Assembly: GCA_001949185.1 (NCBI GenBank)
Contig: BDGG01000007.1
Coordinates: 1,500,215-1,564,214, forward strand
DNA length: 64,000 nt
From: Ramazzottius varieornatus
Lineage: Eukaryota; Tardigrada; Eutardigrada; Parachela; Ramazzottiidae
Direction: 5' to 3'
The first letter of the stretch is position 1. Every line of letters starts with the position of its first letter. Below, piece by piece: positions 50,901 to 62,951 of this stretch. The position numbers and the translations under genes are program-made. The notes beneath the pieces are model-generated. The model made no database searches and was not told the DNA's origin. It worked only from the letters and a program-made list of their open reading frames with translations.

Positions 50901-52112
50901 AGGCGGAAGTCAGGCCGGCAAGAAGACCTTTGACTATGATGAGTTTCAAGCCCGCTTTCTCAACCAGCAGACAGCCAACAAGAACCAGCAAAAGAGCAAG
51001 AGTAGCGCCAAGGCCGCCGCCATTCTTGGCTTGAAGAAAGGTAAGATGCCACCCCGTTTTAGCCTGCCTACAGCGTACACTATTAATGCTCGTCTTTGAC
51101 GATGTGTAGACTCCAAGAGACCGACCTTTACGCGCAGCGAAGAGGTGGGCCATCAGTCACCGGCCTCGCTGCAACGGCAGGCCTTGAGCAAGCAAATGAG
51201 CAAGGACAGCACCGATGGTTCGGTCAGTAGTGGCGGCTACACCGGCCGCAACCATCAGCGGGCCGACCATTCGCACGTGGCCAGCTTTGTCGAAGGCCTT
51301 GGTCCGGGGCAGGTGGTGGGTAGACAAGTGCTGGCTTCACCCTGCCTGGGCGAGATCCAGCTGCACATCAAGTATTCCAAGGGATCGCTAGAAGTCGAAG
51401 TGGTGCGAGCTAAAGGCTTGATTGTCAAGGGGCAGTCCCGCGGCTTACCAGGTACGTACTCGAGACCGTGGAGCAATGGCCCTAACAGCTGGCCTGAAGC
51501 CACTGAAGGCAACTGCATGGTGTATTTTTCATTGTAGCGACTTATGTCAAAGTCTACCTGATGGAAGATAAGCGCATCGTGGCCAAAGCCAAGACCAACG
51601 TCGCTCGGCGCTGCCTGGATCCGCTGTACCAACAGACGCTGGCCTTTGATGAAGACTATCAACGCCGTCAACTGCAGGTCAGCGTCTGGGGCGATTTCGG
51701 CCGCATGGAAAAGAAGGTAAGGCGTAATAAAGATAGGAACGGTCAGCCGTTACAGACAAGTCAACCTGGAGAAGAGTTGGCAAAGTGCATGTGCAGACAG
51801 TAAGAGAGCTGGTGAGAGATTACTTTTTTCCCCTGCCTGAAGGTCTTTATGGGTGTGGCCCTGATCAATCTGGAAGACCTGGACCTGACGACCATCATTA
51901 TCGGCTGGTACAAGCTCTTTGATTCGGCGACGGTCGTAGCCCCCAACACGGGCAAGTCTTCCTCCTCCTCCCTGTACGCGGCCTCCGTCAGCGGAGTCGC
52001 CAGTAACAACAGTTCCCTGGACGATAGTACGCCCATTGCCGTCAGCAGCACCTCGCGACCTTCACCCATGCAGACTCAACGCTCTTCCAACGCCCTCCAG
52101 AAGGTTTCATGA
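44992..52112 (+). CDS. RIMS: RIM: Rab3-interacting active-zone protein (1523 aa)
   Basis: Nineteen exons (44992-45110, 45191-45314, 45374-45395, 45484-45523, 45591-45624, 45758-45812, 45892-46373, 46915-47445, 47589-48214, 48377-48548, 48614-48842, 49221-49415, 49508-49697, 49841-50141, 50258-50670, 50793-51040, 51110-51451, 51538-51716, 51843-52112) sum to 4572 bases. The N terminus PDLSHLTEEERRQI is the Rab3/Munc13-binding helix signature. An eight-cysteine FYVE-type zinc finger (CDIC, CNFC, CARCG, CTLC) ends by about residue 130. PDZ is about 480-590 (VEWNGVGLRGL-like turn), C2A about 620-740, and C2B about 1337-1470 (VEGLGPGQVVGRQ, GWYKLF). Ser/Pro-rich linkers join them. RIM tethers vesicles and calcium channels at presynaptic active zones. 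The C-terminal stretch is Ser-rich. Introns are short; one has a GA/CT simple repeat near 49051-49071. Confidence 0.95.
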
Positions 52113-52374
52113 CCAAATCAAGTAGCCCCCTTTTCCTTTCATTAACCAACTGCTGTACAGTCTACTGCATTGTCCAGTTGGTTCCACCCAGCATTGCTTG
52201 GCACTTGTTGACCCAGCCACTCTCTACTGAATCGTTCTTCATTTTTAATGAACAACAAGCTTTATGCTATTGCGGTTAACAAGCATGACTAACCATCCAC
52301 AAAATAATACCGCTTCTAATGTAAAACTGCCAGTTTTTACAGTCCGTCTCGCAGATCTCTGGTCAATGGACTAG

Positions 52375-52668
52375 CTACAGCAATAGAAATAAAACGCAGA
52401 ATCTAGCAGTGGCAAGTGGTTTGCAGAATGAAGTGCGTAAGAGACGGACGCTGGTCAAAGCGTCGAGGGCTAAATGAGCCAACTCTTGCAGTTCCTCCAC
52501 GGATAATATCAGGGCTAGATCCTCCCCCTCACAGTCGTCGCTGAAACACTGTTCCATTTGATCAAGCAGGCGTAGGTCCAGACAGTGCAGCCAAAACTGC
52601 CAATCATTTCTCCAAGGAGATTTCTCGTGGAAAGCTGGAGGGTCGTCTTGAACATCTTGCTCATTCAT
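52375..52668 (-). CDS. Small single-exon hypothetical protein (97 aa)
   Basis: Not recognised. An intact ATG frame (MNEQDVQDDPPAFHEKS start) is acidic and Trp-rich (WRNDWQFWLHCLDLRLLDQM) with a leucine-rich second half and a hydrophobic C terminus (FCVLFLLL). Codon use is plausibly coding, but length and lack of introns are weak support. It lies antisense in the presumed RIM 3'UTR: a plus-strand AATAAA at 52388-52393 overlaps its 3' end. It could be chance, or a terminal exon of an unseen gene. Confidence 0.35.
   Translation of the reverse strand: MNEQDVQDDPPAFHEKSPWRNDWQFWLHCLDLRLLDQMEQCFSDDCEGEDLALILSVEELQELAHLALDALTSVRLLRTSFCKPLATARFCVLFLLL
52388..52393 (+). terminator. Candidate polyadenylation signal for RIM
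   Basis: AATAAA hexamer 276 bases past the RIM stop codon on the same strand. It is the first clear canonical hexamer I noticed downstream. The cleavage site was not determined. Confidence 0.4.
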
Positions 52669-52834
52669 GTCTTTCCAACCCAACAAACTGAACGCAGTCT
52701 ACTCTAACAACTGCCCTAAGCATAGCCACTGTCAGTTTTATTTCCCCGCCGCCAGACTTCCCCAACTTACCAACCCACAGAATAAAAATTAATAAAGAAA
52801 GCTATGGGCTAAAATCAACTGAAAAGTGTCGCCG

Positions 52835-54466
52835 TTAAACATCGTAAAACAATTTGGCGCCAGGATAGCGAATGAGGAAGGCCAGAGTCGAGCACACAAC
52901 TTGAAAGAGCAGCAAGAGAATGGTCAGTCGCTGTTCGTGCATCGGACCATATATCTTGAGGACCAAGTTGATCAGCGTAAAATTGTTACACTCAAGAAAA
53001 GGCTCTTGCTGTGCTGAGGCGACATTGTCGGCAGGCTTGGTCACATGGATCAGGCGCAGTCTTTTGAATATGTGGTAGATGAGGCGACCTAGTGGATGCA
53101 GCTGCTGCGGCCGGAACTTGGTGGTGCTCATCGTCACTTGGTCCTGCTCGGGTAGGTAGCGCGGCAAGCGATGGCGTGGACAGGGGAAGAGCTTGAAGAG
53201 TTGTGGGATGGAGTAGATAAAGTTGAGGATTTGCGGTATGAAGAAGAGTAGCATCGTCTTGCTGAAATGGCCCAGAATGGCCACTACGGCAAATGTCATG
53301 CCAGAAAAGTAGCAAAAGGTGTCGCCCACAAAGACTCGCGAAGGGTACCAGTTGTAGCGTAGCAGAGCGGCGGTGGTGGCAATGTAGGGCAGCAGAAAGT
53401 ACAGCGAAAAGACACAGGCTTCGCGATAGGCACCTGTTGGCAGGAAGAGGCCATGTACATGACTTAACAGGGCGACTTCAAAGAGGACTTACCGCTGACC
53501 TCCACCAGGTTGAAGATGGCCACGGAGATGGCGATAATCAGCGACTGGCCTGCTTCCAGCCCATTGATACCGGCCAAGATGTTGATGGCATTGGTACAAA
53601 AGACTGCCAGCATGCCCATAAAAACATAGTACAACGCACCTGCATCGAAGAGCCAATCAGCAACACCCAACCGTACGGGACCACATAAGACAACCGTACC
53701 TAGGTTCAAGCTGAAACCAAAGATGGCTCGCAGCGGGTAAGGGACAATGATGGTGGTGGAGTTGGAGTTGACATAGTAGACCATCAGCAGCGGAAGTGTG
53801 GCGATGGTGGGCAGAAAGAGCTTGTCGCGCCAGCGCAGGTTCAAGGCATCGTCGGCAAAGCCCAGGAAGAGCATGGTGCAGACGCATAAGATGGCCGTGA
53901 TGAACTCGACAAACTGCCAACAGCAATTAGAACATTTGGCATGGTGACAAAAGTAAAGCGTATTATCGTACGGTAGAACCCGGTGAAAGCTGACGGATAA
54001 CGATACCTCGTGGTGAGGGAAGGCGACGACGGCCGTCGACTGATTACCGTGCTGGACAAAGCTCATACGTGCCAGATTCCATGCAAAGGGAATGGGAATG
54101 AAGAAGAACATGGTGATCAGGAAGACGGCGCCGGATATCACTCCCATCGCTTCCGCTCTGCAACAAGAAGACAACCTCCCTCAGTTAGCGTATGACGTCA
54201 GGCGCACGTTCAACGTACACTTTGACCGTCTGGTCCTTTTTGCTCATGTCGATGCCAAAGAAGCCAGCCTGGATGAAGATAGCCACAAAACCGGGGATGA
54301 CTTTACTGGTGACGAAGAAGGCGCAGATGGAGAAGATGCAGTTCCAGATGAGAGGCCACCAAGTGAAGTGGGATCCATCCTCTGATCGCTGACTGCTCCA
54401 CGACGACAGATTCGGCGCACCCCAACTTCCCATCTCTCCTTCCAGTGATCCGTTCTCCGCCAACAT
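52835..54466 (-). CDS. DPAGT1: DPAGT1, UDP-GlcNAc:dolichyl-phosphate GlcNAc-1-phosphotransferase (455 aa)
   Basis: Catalyses the first committed step of N-glycan assembly at the ER membrane, and is the target of tunicamycin. Exons 54466-54208, 54155-54007, 53913-53700, 53639-53493 and 53433-52835 total 1368 bases; human DPAGT1 is about 408 residues, with the extra here mainly at the N terminus. Motifs: [26 protein letters not shown] (aspartate pair), [34 protein letters not shown] and the PRHRLPR loop. The C terminus [12 protein letters not shown] matches the family ending. At least eight membrane segments are visible. Start at 54466 is the first ATG in frame; frame without ATG extends further upstream. 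The junction between exons 1 and 2 (donor GAAC|GTGCGC, acceptor GCAGAG|CGG) adds two residues relative to human and is the least certain. Confidence 0.96.
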
Positions 54467-55199
54467 CCTTCGGCGGAGAAGACTACAAGGCCAATAGGGC
54501 TCTGGCACAAACCTGGAGAGCCAGGTAGATGTCAATTATCGCTTGGACCAATGAAGTGGACGCCGGAGAAGCGGAGATATCCCAACCGGAAATGGCAGGG
54601 AAAACACCCGTGTTTATGTGGCGTGTTAACTAAATTGATCATTTGTCTCGATTGATTGACCGTTCAAGTTGATTTGTAGTTTGTCCTGTGATTCATTTCA
54701 GTAGGTTCGTCACTGAGGCAATACGTCACGGTCCCGCTTGTTCGCGCGATAGTCCATCTGTCTCTAGATTTTCGGCACCTAGCTCGGAACGGTAATGACT
54801 GGAAACGCAGAAACGATCCACTTTGTGCATCTGCAGTTTGTCGGACTTTGTCCCAGCCGATGCTGTACCTCTCATACTGTCATCTCGATGCGGTAAACGG
54901 GCAAGACCTCAAGTTCAACAGGTCGATGGCATCATGGCCCTCGTTTTATCTTCTCCTGTCAGGTGAATTGCAAACAATTTTTTGTCGCTTCTTGTACCGG
55001 TACATTGATATTATACCTTCCGTATTCTACTGAAAAAGGTGGCCAGTTACTCAAGATGACACAGATTTTACACGATGCATGGCAAACGAACACGCGGCAT
55101 CATGAAGGTTCCATGGAGGATCAAGACCCGCTTACGTGAATACAGAGTACATTCGCTGTCAAGCAGTTCAGCAGTAAACAAAAGAGTTAGTGACTGAAA
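54467..55199. other. Spacer between troponin T and DPAGT1
   Basis: Contains the DPAGT1 promoter (minus strand) and troponin T 3'UTR. No exon recognised. Confidence 0.4.
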
Positions 55200-56801
55200 T
55201 TATTCCTCTTCTTCTTCGGCTTCAACCTCAGCTTGTCCTCCACCGCCGCCGCCGCCGCCATAGGAGCTCTTTCGGTTGTAGGTATTGTCTTCGTTCTCGT
55301 TCTGGGTAGTGCCATTCTGGTTGGGTTCTTCGTCGAGGTCGTCGGAGTAGGAGTAACGCTGGCGCTCTTCCGGCTTCTTCTCCTTGATCCAAGTGTCTCT
55401 TTTCTTGGCGGGTGGCTTGACCAGTTCCTTCTGTTCCTCCACACGGTTGGTAGAATCAAAGAGGCCACGTCGGTCAGCAAAGGTACGACGATCGGTGCGA
55501 CGTTCGTGCTTGCTGATAATCTGCACTTTGGGTGGATAGCGACCTGCGGCCTCGGCCTCCAAACCAGCTGCGGCGTACTTCTTCTGGTTAATCTGGCGCT
55601 GCCGCTCGTTCAGTTCACGCAAATCATACTCCTGGCGCTTGGAACGCTCATCCAGATCATACTTGGACGTTTCCACCAGGATGATTTGCTTCCACAGCTC
55701 TTCCGCCTTGGCCTTTAAAGCCGTCACGTCCATACCGGCAATGGACAAGGGCTTGACGCGCTCGCTAATGGTTTTTCTCTTCAAGGCTTCCAATTCACCC
55801 GTGTTGAGCGACATTTCTGTCTTGGCCTGAGCGTTGCTCATAAACTACGCAAACAGAAATCGTTATTAACCATGCGCTACGGACACTCGAAGATACGGCC
55901 CAATATTTTTTAAGATAGCAATCAGGGTGTGATTTTATAAGAGCAAAGGCGGCGCAAAAGGTAGTTTCGACATTTGGTTTTCTATGCTTCAGTGGCGAAC
56001 CTTGTCGATGGTGCTGTTTTCGCCCTTTTCCTTCTCGATGACGAAGTTGCGTCCTCCAGTCATGGCCGCAGCTGCTGCCGCTTTCTTCCGTTCGGCCTCT
56101 TCCTGCTTGCGACGCTTGTCCTCCTCCGCTTTTATCTTACGCTCTTCCTGCAATGAAAGAGTGGCACGTACCACTGTCACATTATGTCAACCGAGATAGA
56201 CGGAGATGGTCGTACATCTTCCCGGCGTTTTTGCTCTTCAAAGGCCTTCTTCTGCTCTTCTTGACGTCGTTCCTCCTCCTCCCGTTGTTTTTGTCGTTGA
56301 GCCTGGGGAGAAAGGTTATTGTGGGTAGCCACATGTCTTTTTCCTTCTTTGCCAGTTATCAATCCAGGACAGGAAAATGATACTTACTTGTTTCTCCTTC
56401 AGTTTGCGAAGTTCTTCGTCCTCTTTTTCACGAGCAATACGACGTTGATCTTCGATTTCCCGTAGACGCGCTGATTCTTCATCCTCGTGTTTGCGCTGTT
56501 TAGCCTCTATCAACAGCTGGGCCTCCGTCTTCTGCTCGGCTGGTTCTTCCTTGCTGTATGATGGAACAAGTTTACAAAAAAGCAATAGTCACCGTGACAC
56601 CGTGGTTCGCCAGCCATTTCCGACGAACATCGACCAAATGCATGCACGATAGCGTGCTTAGTGCTTGCGAGACCTTGACAAAGTAAGTACGTACCGGCTG
56701 CGGGCCTTTTCTTCATCCCTATCCAGCGCACAGGCAAAGAAGAAAAGAACGTCACGTTAGTACAGATTCTTCAACTCGCACCTTGCCGTTTGCTTCGGCA
56801 T
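55200..56801 (-). CDS. Troponin T (362 aa), thin-filament regulator
   Basis: Exons 56801-56782, 56718-56695, 56553-56388, 56302-56216, 56147-56001 and 55844-55200 sum to 1089 bases. The first two coding exons are tiny (20 and 24 bases); they fit by phase and by flanking splice sites. A long charged helix (EERRQEEQKKAFEEQKRR) leads to NFVIEKEKGE, QAKTEMSLNTGELEALKRK, LKAKAEELWKQIILVETSKYD and RSKRQEYDLRELNERQRQIN, which are the tropomyosin- and troponin I/C-binding regions. The core ends at YPPKVQIISKHERRTD and RGLFD. Troponin T anchors troponin to tropomyosin in striated muscle. The tail has an eight-Gly run and ends in a Glu run, as in arthropod troponin T. A first exon elsewhere or alternative 5' exons are possible. 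Confidence 0.92.
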
Positions 56802-59283
56802 AACTATACGGCTAACACGCTCCTACATAGACAGTGCATGCAAGGGAGGATACGCAGCGAGCCAGGGACCTCGACACAGTTCTAGGGTTTAATTTGTCCC
56901 TCAATTAACGTAATAGCCTATGGGTAGCAGACCATATCAGGATCTAATTCACAATGCACAATGCACATGCTGTTATCGAATTAAGGTGCAACATCTGGTG
57001 GTTCTCAGGTCGAAAGGGAAATGGTCCTTACTCTTCTCTGCAAGGAAAAAAGGAATTATTACATCGGGTCCATCGACTGTAACCTGTGAATTTGTGGGCA
57101 GTTATCACTGTAGATACCATGAAATTCCGCGTACGGAAACAAAGCCGACACGAGTTGGTGTTATTCTGTTCACGGTGGCACATGTATTAAAATATTATTG
57201 TTAAATAAGATACGCTGCCCAACATTCCACCAGACAGCAACATCAAACGCTACCCTAAAACTGCGGTGCATATAATTTGAACAAGGATGTTATTACTTGG
57301 ACTGGAAACGATATCTGTGTTACTTTTGAAATATTTGGTGTTTCGGAACGGGAAGTTCGGGCACATTCTTTCCGTGAAGAATCCGAGCAGGGTGATGGTT
57401 GGGCGGGTCCGAGTCCATGCTATTATTGCAAACTTATCTTGCCTCATTAGGCAAGAAAATCATCCAATGCTTCATGCAGTAAGCGAGCCTAGTTGCTGAC
57501 ATACACTATCATGTAAGACGATATTTTTCTTATGAAGTGTTTAAGCTATTAGTTGATTACCGCAGATTACCGCAAAATCGTAAGAGTGGAAGAAATATGA
57601 CATTGGATCTTTTTTTGCTAAATTTACGCTTGTTTCTTCCGATAACTACGGCCACTTACTCCATCCATCCTCCCTCTTCGTCCGACATGCTGAGTGGTCA
57701 GTTTTTGACGACGATGCTCAGAAATTTCCTTTAAAAAACACATTGTTGTTATTAACAAGTCCTGTCACGGAAGATAAACTTTGGTGCTACTGCCTTGTTG
57801 AGTAATAGGGAGCAGGTTTATCAGAGATATTAAAAGATATACAGGCCCGAACAATATTCTTTACCTTAGCGTCAGAAAAGTCGCTCGGCTAATCACAAAG
57901 AAGAACAGAAAATGCTGTTGTAAGAGTGTTACTGTTATGCGTCCGGAGTTGGAAGAACGCGACATTTGGTTGAAGAGCTATAGTAAAGAGCCCGGCTTCA
58001 AGCTGTCATTCAAAGAGCCCAAAGAGGATCCTATACGGCTCTCGACACATACGACTTGATGTCAACTATCTAGAGCGAAAGACGAAAAAGCTGGCAACGC
58101 AGCTGGACATCGGACCCCGATCTTTTTACGTCGACTGGGTAATATAATCTGCCATATGCATCCATTTGTGCCTTCACAGTTGAGTTCCGGCGCAGATGTT
58201 TACAGAAAAAAGTGTGAGATGAGCTGCCATTGCCATATAAGCACAGCCCTTCTTATCCTCCCTGGGACCACAGAAGCCATCACTCTTGGTCTATTACTTG
58301 ATGAAAGAAAATAATATTCCCCTTTAGACAACGTTTCTTGAGACATCATGATTTCTCTATCCGCGAATAAACACAGGGCGGACGTAACACGCTGTACTAC
58401 ATACCCGCGTTATAAGTATACTTGCAATTTTCACTTAGTGCTGAGCGACGCAAGTTTTCTCAGATGTCGACATTCGCCTGCGTCCTCCGCCATCGAACGT
58501 CAACTTATCCATGAGACATTTGGCGAATCGCGATCATATGCACGCTAACTGGATCAAGAACATGTCGAGAACCTAAGCTCCCGAACTGAATCCTGATGAA
58601 AAAAGACAAATAATTCTACAACAGACTGATACCGGAAGACCATTCATACCTTCGTTACGCGATGCGGTTGCGAAGATTAAGTTCCGCAGTAGATAACCAC
58701 TCAATCAGAAAAGATCTCCACTTGTCCGCTGAATGAGCCTGAATCTAGTTTGCTATAACGATTAATCGGTTATATCCACATAGAAATTAATCATCTGCCC
58801 ATTGTTCATCATTGAGAATTCAGATTGACCAGAGTTCCGTTTGATACAGTATTAATGAGGCGTTCGGGAACCATGAAGTAGTCTTTGGAACTTCGAAGTA
58901 CCGTTTAGTGGCGCCTACTGTAGTGGTACCGCGGTGCATGTCGCAGGGTGGAGAGGGTGTGGATCAGCTGCTCCTGCGTCGTACTAAGTCACGACACAGA
59001 TTGCAGCGCAGGCAGCAGAATCTTTCGGCCTCGCGGAGTCGAAAATCTTCATCACTTTGCGGTCTCTCCCCTTTTTGCTTCCGGTGGGATCGTCCTTTCC
59101 CGTTGTTCGTGACAGGCTAGAAACGGTGTGTATCGCTTAATGCGCTGCATAACCACACAGAAACAGTGCGTCGGCGATTTTGTGGAATATATTTTTGTCA
59201 AATCTTATGCTTTCCATTGTAGGCTCACACGAGAGGCTAGTGGATTAATCGGTCACTGTTATTCCTGTTGATCAGCCATCATC
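56802..59283. other. 2.5 kb intergenic region, no gene seen
   Basis: Separates the divergent troponin T (minus) and eEF1B-delta (plus) starts. It should hold muscle-type and housekeeping promoters. ORFs are short and lack domains. The 57.2-58.9 kb part is AT-richer than the flanking genes. No RNA gene was recognised. Confidence 0.4.
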
Positions 59284-61114
59284 ATGGTTAACGCTTTCCT
59301 TAACGACAAGTCCAAGTTGGATGTAGCCGCTATTTTCAAGGCCGAGCGGGAATTTTATGAGAGTAAATCCCAGGTAAGAGATCGGAGTGAGCGCTGTGTC
59401 TGCTCCTACTTTTACGGTGATTTTGTAAAAGTAAAGCCTTCTCTTTGTCTCCCGTATTCGTAATGGGACTGGACTTTGACTTTCCAGAAGGCCAAAGTGG
59501 CTAAAATGGGGCCTTCTGCTGTGGTTAGTTCGGCTTCACCATCGGGTACAGCTCTTGGTGACGGTGCTGGCTCTGTTTCTGCGAGCAAGGGTGCAGCGGC
59601 TTCCCCGGTGGTGGTTCCTCCTGCTGTTGTTAAGGTTGTCGATAGTAATGGTGCTGGGTCTGCTGGTGGGAAGAAGAATAAGAACAAGAAGAAGAAGGCC
59701 AAGTCTAAGTTGGTGTCCGAGGTGGAGAAGATTCGCGATGACATTCAGGCAACATTGCAGTCCACTTCCGGTGGCGCAGCTGATGTACGTATGTGCGTGA
59801 GATGCGGGGCGTATGCGCAGATATAGAACCGCACTGATTGGTTTCCACTTGTGTGGCTGTACCTGTCTATATCTCCCTGGCTGTGACGTAACGGACACGA
59901 TTTCGATGGTTTGGCAGGCGCATGTGCATGACTTTGCGTTGATGTTCTGGTGAGCTACGTCATTGTAACAAGCTTTCCACGTTGTTGGTTCCTGGCTTCT
60001 TGCGCAGTCGACAAGCTTTAAAGTTTCCAGTCAAAGTGTTTTCCGATTTGTTTGCCTGGCTTCCTGGCTCTTTCCGTCGGCTTCTTCCGATCCCTTAGCT
60101 TCTTTTAGAGCTTTGTGTGCCTTAGCCGTGCCGCATCCAGTTTCAGCCGGTATTCTGTCTTGTTGATTGACGTTGCAGTTTGATTTGGACAAGATGCCGG
60201 GCGCCATGGAGAAGTTGACCCAGATGGAGGCAGAGATCAAGAATCTGACGGAGCAGATAAAGAAGTGTAAGCTACAAAAGTACGATTCAGCTTAAAGTCT
60301 AACTGACCATTGTTCTTGTGTTAAGGGGGTCCGATCCTGGAGAGACTGGACGCAAAGAACAGCGGTAGTCAACAGCAGCAGTCCAGCGGCGCTCAGTCGC
60401 AGGTCAAGGCCGGAGGAGATGCTGGCGGAGCAGGAGGCCAGAAGAAGTCGGAGGCTAAGCCAGCAACTGCTGACGACGACATCGATCTGTTCGGCTCGGA
60501 TGAGGAAGAGGTACTCTATGTTGGGCCAAGTCTGTACTCCACACTGGTTTGCCGGAAGTTCACCGTCCACTTTGCACGATCAAGGCCGTGCCTGCTAGTT
60601 GTCGAACGAGACTATGGAGTTTTAGCGCCCGACGTGTCTCAGCGTGGTCGGTTGATGGATAGTTGTGTGTTTTTGCAGGAGGACGAAGAGGCCAAGAAGC
60701 TGCGAGAAGAGCGTCTAGCGGCTTACGATACCAAGAAGGCCAAGAAGCCAGCTCTGATTGCCAAGTCCAGCATTGTCTTGGAAGTCAAGCCCTGGGACGA
60801 CGAAACCGACGTCCATGAGATGGAGAAGGCTGTTCGATCTATCGAAATGGATGGTCTGTTGTGGGGTGCCTGTAAGTTTTGGATCCTATACCTTTTTAGC
60901 CCATAGGCTGCGCGGTGCCTTTGGCGAAGCCGATCGAACAACATTCTTTTGCATTACAGCAAAATTCGTGGAGATTGCCTACGGGATTAAGAAGCTGCAG
61001 ATTAGTGCTGTGGTGGAGGACGATAAGGTCAGTGTGGACTTGCTGGAAGAGAAGATTACCGACTTTGAAGAGTTGGTCCAGTCGGTAGACATTGCTTCCT
61101 TCAACAAGATTTAG
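59284..61114 (+). CDS. EEF1D: eEF1B-delta, guanine nucleotide exchange factor subunit (335 aa)
   Basis: Six exons (59284-59373, 59488-59784, 60179-60266, 60326-60510, 60679-60871, 60960-61114) give 335 residues. The N terminus is a coiled-coil or zipper-prone region interrupted by a Lys-rich run ([13 protein letters not shown]). After ERLDAK and a Gln/Gly linker comes the central acidic motif [19 protein letters not shown], shared by eEF1B beta and delta. The C-terminal exchange domain contains [35 protein letters not shown] and the ending [10 protein letters not shown]. In this domain the C-terminal lysine region inserts into eEF1A to release GDP. Delta rather than beta/alpha is preferred because of the long zipper-type N terminus and lack of a GST-like domain. 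Its client eEF1A is encoded in the same window. Confidence 0.9.
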
Positions 61115-61656
61115 AGAACGAGAAAGACGTGCTTTCCTTCCAGTCTTTTTTGAACAACGTGTAGCATTCGTATGTGCTTACTTCGAGAAATCATTTTATT
61201 CTGTGAATGTTTGTTGCTGTTCGAGAAAGGCGACGCAAAAACCTCGTGATGTTGATAAGTTCGTAGACTTTCTCGTGAAACTTGGAGTGAGTCGCTGACG
61301 GTAAGAAACTGATCCTGGTACATTGACGCGTTACTCGCCTAAATTATGACTGTAGGAGCCTGCACGTCCTGGATTCTGGTGCTCGGCGGTCTTGAGATGC
61401 CTCTGCAGTTTTTCATGCAATCAAACGTCGTCGTTGCGGCTTTGCGTCACCTTTTGCTCTGGCTGTCATGTTCGATGAAAGGGATATGCCATAATCATTT
61501 TCCCCACAAATTAAGCATTGGATAGAACGGAGTGTCTTGAGTAGGATACAAAGAGCTAGATTTGCCACATTTTTGAGGCACACTCCTGTGAAGATGATCT
61601 GGTTTTCTGTTTGGCAGGGTGCCGGGGAGGAATGCGAAAGTAGGCACGTTTGGACG
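61115..61656. other. Convergent spacer between eEF1B-delta and JUN
   Basis: Presumed 3'UTRs of the two convergent genes. No feature recognised. Confidence 0.4.
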
Positions 61657-62951
61657 TTACGTCTCGGAATTAGAGGCTGAAGTCGCGCTGGCTGATGCGG
61701 AAGGCACGTCAGCAATCAGGCAGCCATGGTCCAAGTGAGTCAAGAGTTCGGCTTTAAGATGCCAAATTTGTCGGCGGAGGAAAGCGGCGGCACCCTCTAA
61801 ATGTTCCACTTCGCTTCTCATGTGGTCCACCTGTTGGCCTAAAGTCCCAATCTTGTCCATCTTGCGCTTGCGACACTTTGCGGCAGCCAGGCGATTCCTC
61901 TCGCGCTTTCGTTCGCTCTTGAGGCGAAACTGCTCGTCAACGTCGCGCAAGGCGTACTTGATGGAGTCGTACGTGTAGGAGGTGGACATGTCCGAAGAGT
62001 CGAGGGAAGAGTGAGGACTGCATGGTCCTTCTTGGTCGCCGTCCGAGGCCGACAGGTGGCCGTCACCGTATCGCTCTTGGTACGTTCGACCAAGGCTGGC
62101 TCCGCGTGCTGGACGCCGTCGCAGGCGGGTGGTGTAATCGACGTAATCGTAGATGGGAGGTATCGGTGGACGGTCTCGAGAACCAGGACTTTTAGACCTG
62201 CCAGAGTGTGGTGAGGACGACCCAGAGCTGGTCCGCAGGCACAACTGGTGCTGGTACCCTAGGGAGGTGTCAGTACTGGAGTGGTCGCGTGCTGCGTACG
62301 CCGCATTTGGGGGACCCGGTAATGTTGACACTGCTGGATGTCAGAACAAACATTAGTTGAATAATAATGCAAATTTTCTTCGTGTACGTAGTTTAGAGGC
62401 TTGGACCGCCAACCTGGGTCTCCGTAAGAAACAGACAGGCCTGGCGAGGGGCTGGGGCTGGCCATCAAGGAGTAAAAGGTTGGCGAATGCAGGTCATTAA
62501 GGAACTTGGCAAAAACATCGGCTTCCGCCATTATATTTTCGGATTTTGCCGTGAGAGAGCTGGACGTGGGCAGATGAGTGAGAGTGGAGAGGAATGAGGC
62601 CGGAGTGCTGGTCGGTGTCCATGAGTTCATTATTATACGTTCCAGTTCTGGGGAGGAAATTTTCAGCATATTGATATCGGGAGAGGTTAACAGGAACGCG
62701 GTATTGCCGGGTTGCAGAAAATGTAATATATCATCATCAGGAGATGCCGAATCATTACTGTTGGGAGCGACGTTGGGCAGTGATGTAATAACTGAACGGC
62801 GCTTCCGGGTGCTTGATGAAGCATTGTTGTCTCCAGCAAAGTCCAGCGTCATTTTCCTCTTCTTTTCGGCAATATCGTGAACCGACTCCGGGACTTCCAG
62901 AGATGAGTTTCCGCTCTTCAAAACCTCCATTTCCATCGTGGTCAGATGCAT
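61657..62951 (-). CDS. JUN: c-Jun / AP-1 bZIP transcription factor (404 aa)
   Basis: Two exons, 62951-62414 and 62333-61657. The N-terminal part has LLTSPDINMLKISSPELERI followed by WTPTSTPASFL, which aligns with the c-Jun transactivation region bearing the JNK sites (LTSPD, ASPELERL and TPTP). The bZIP domain at about residues 319-380 has the basic region SERKRERNRLAAAKCRKRK with the N..AA..C signature and a leucine zipper continuing through LRRQIWHLKAELLTHL and DHGC. It binds AP-1 sites as a dimer in the nucleus. The intron is about 80 bases; the donor is the weak GTTGGC and a second acceptor 3 bases further on would remove one residue. Vertebrate JUN is intronless. The start at 62951 is the first ATG in frame; a second Met is five codons later. 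Confidence 0.92.

Noticed and set aside
62316-62333. GTTTGT...CCAG as an 18-base intron in JUN
   Set aside because: Too short to splice; the intron from 62413 to 62334 is consistent in phase and size.
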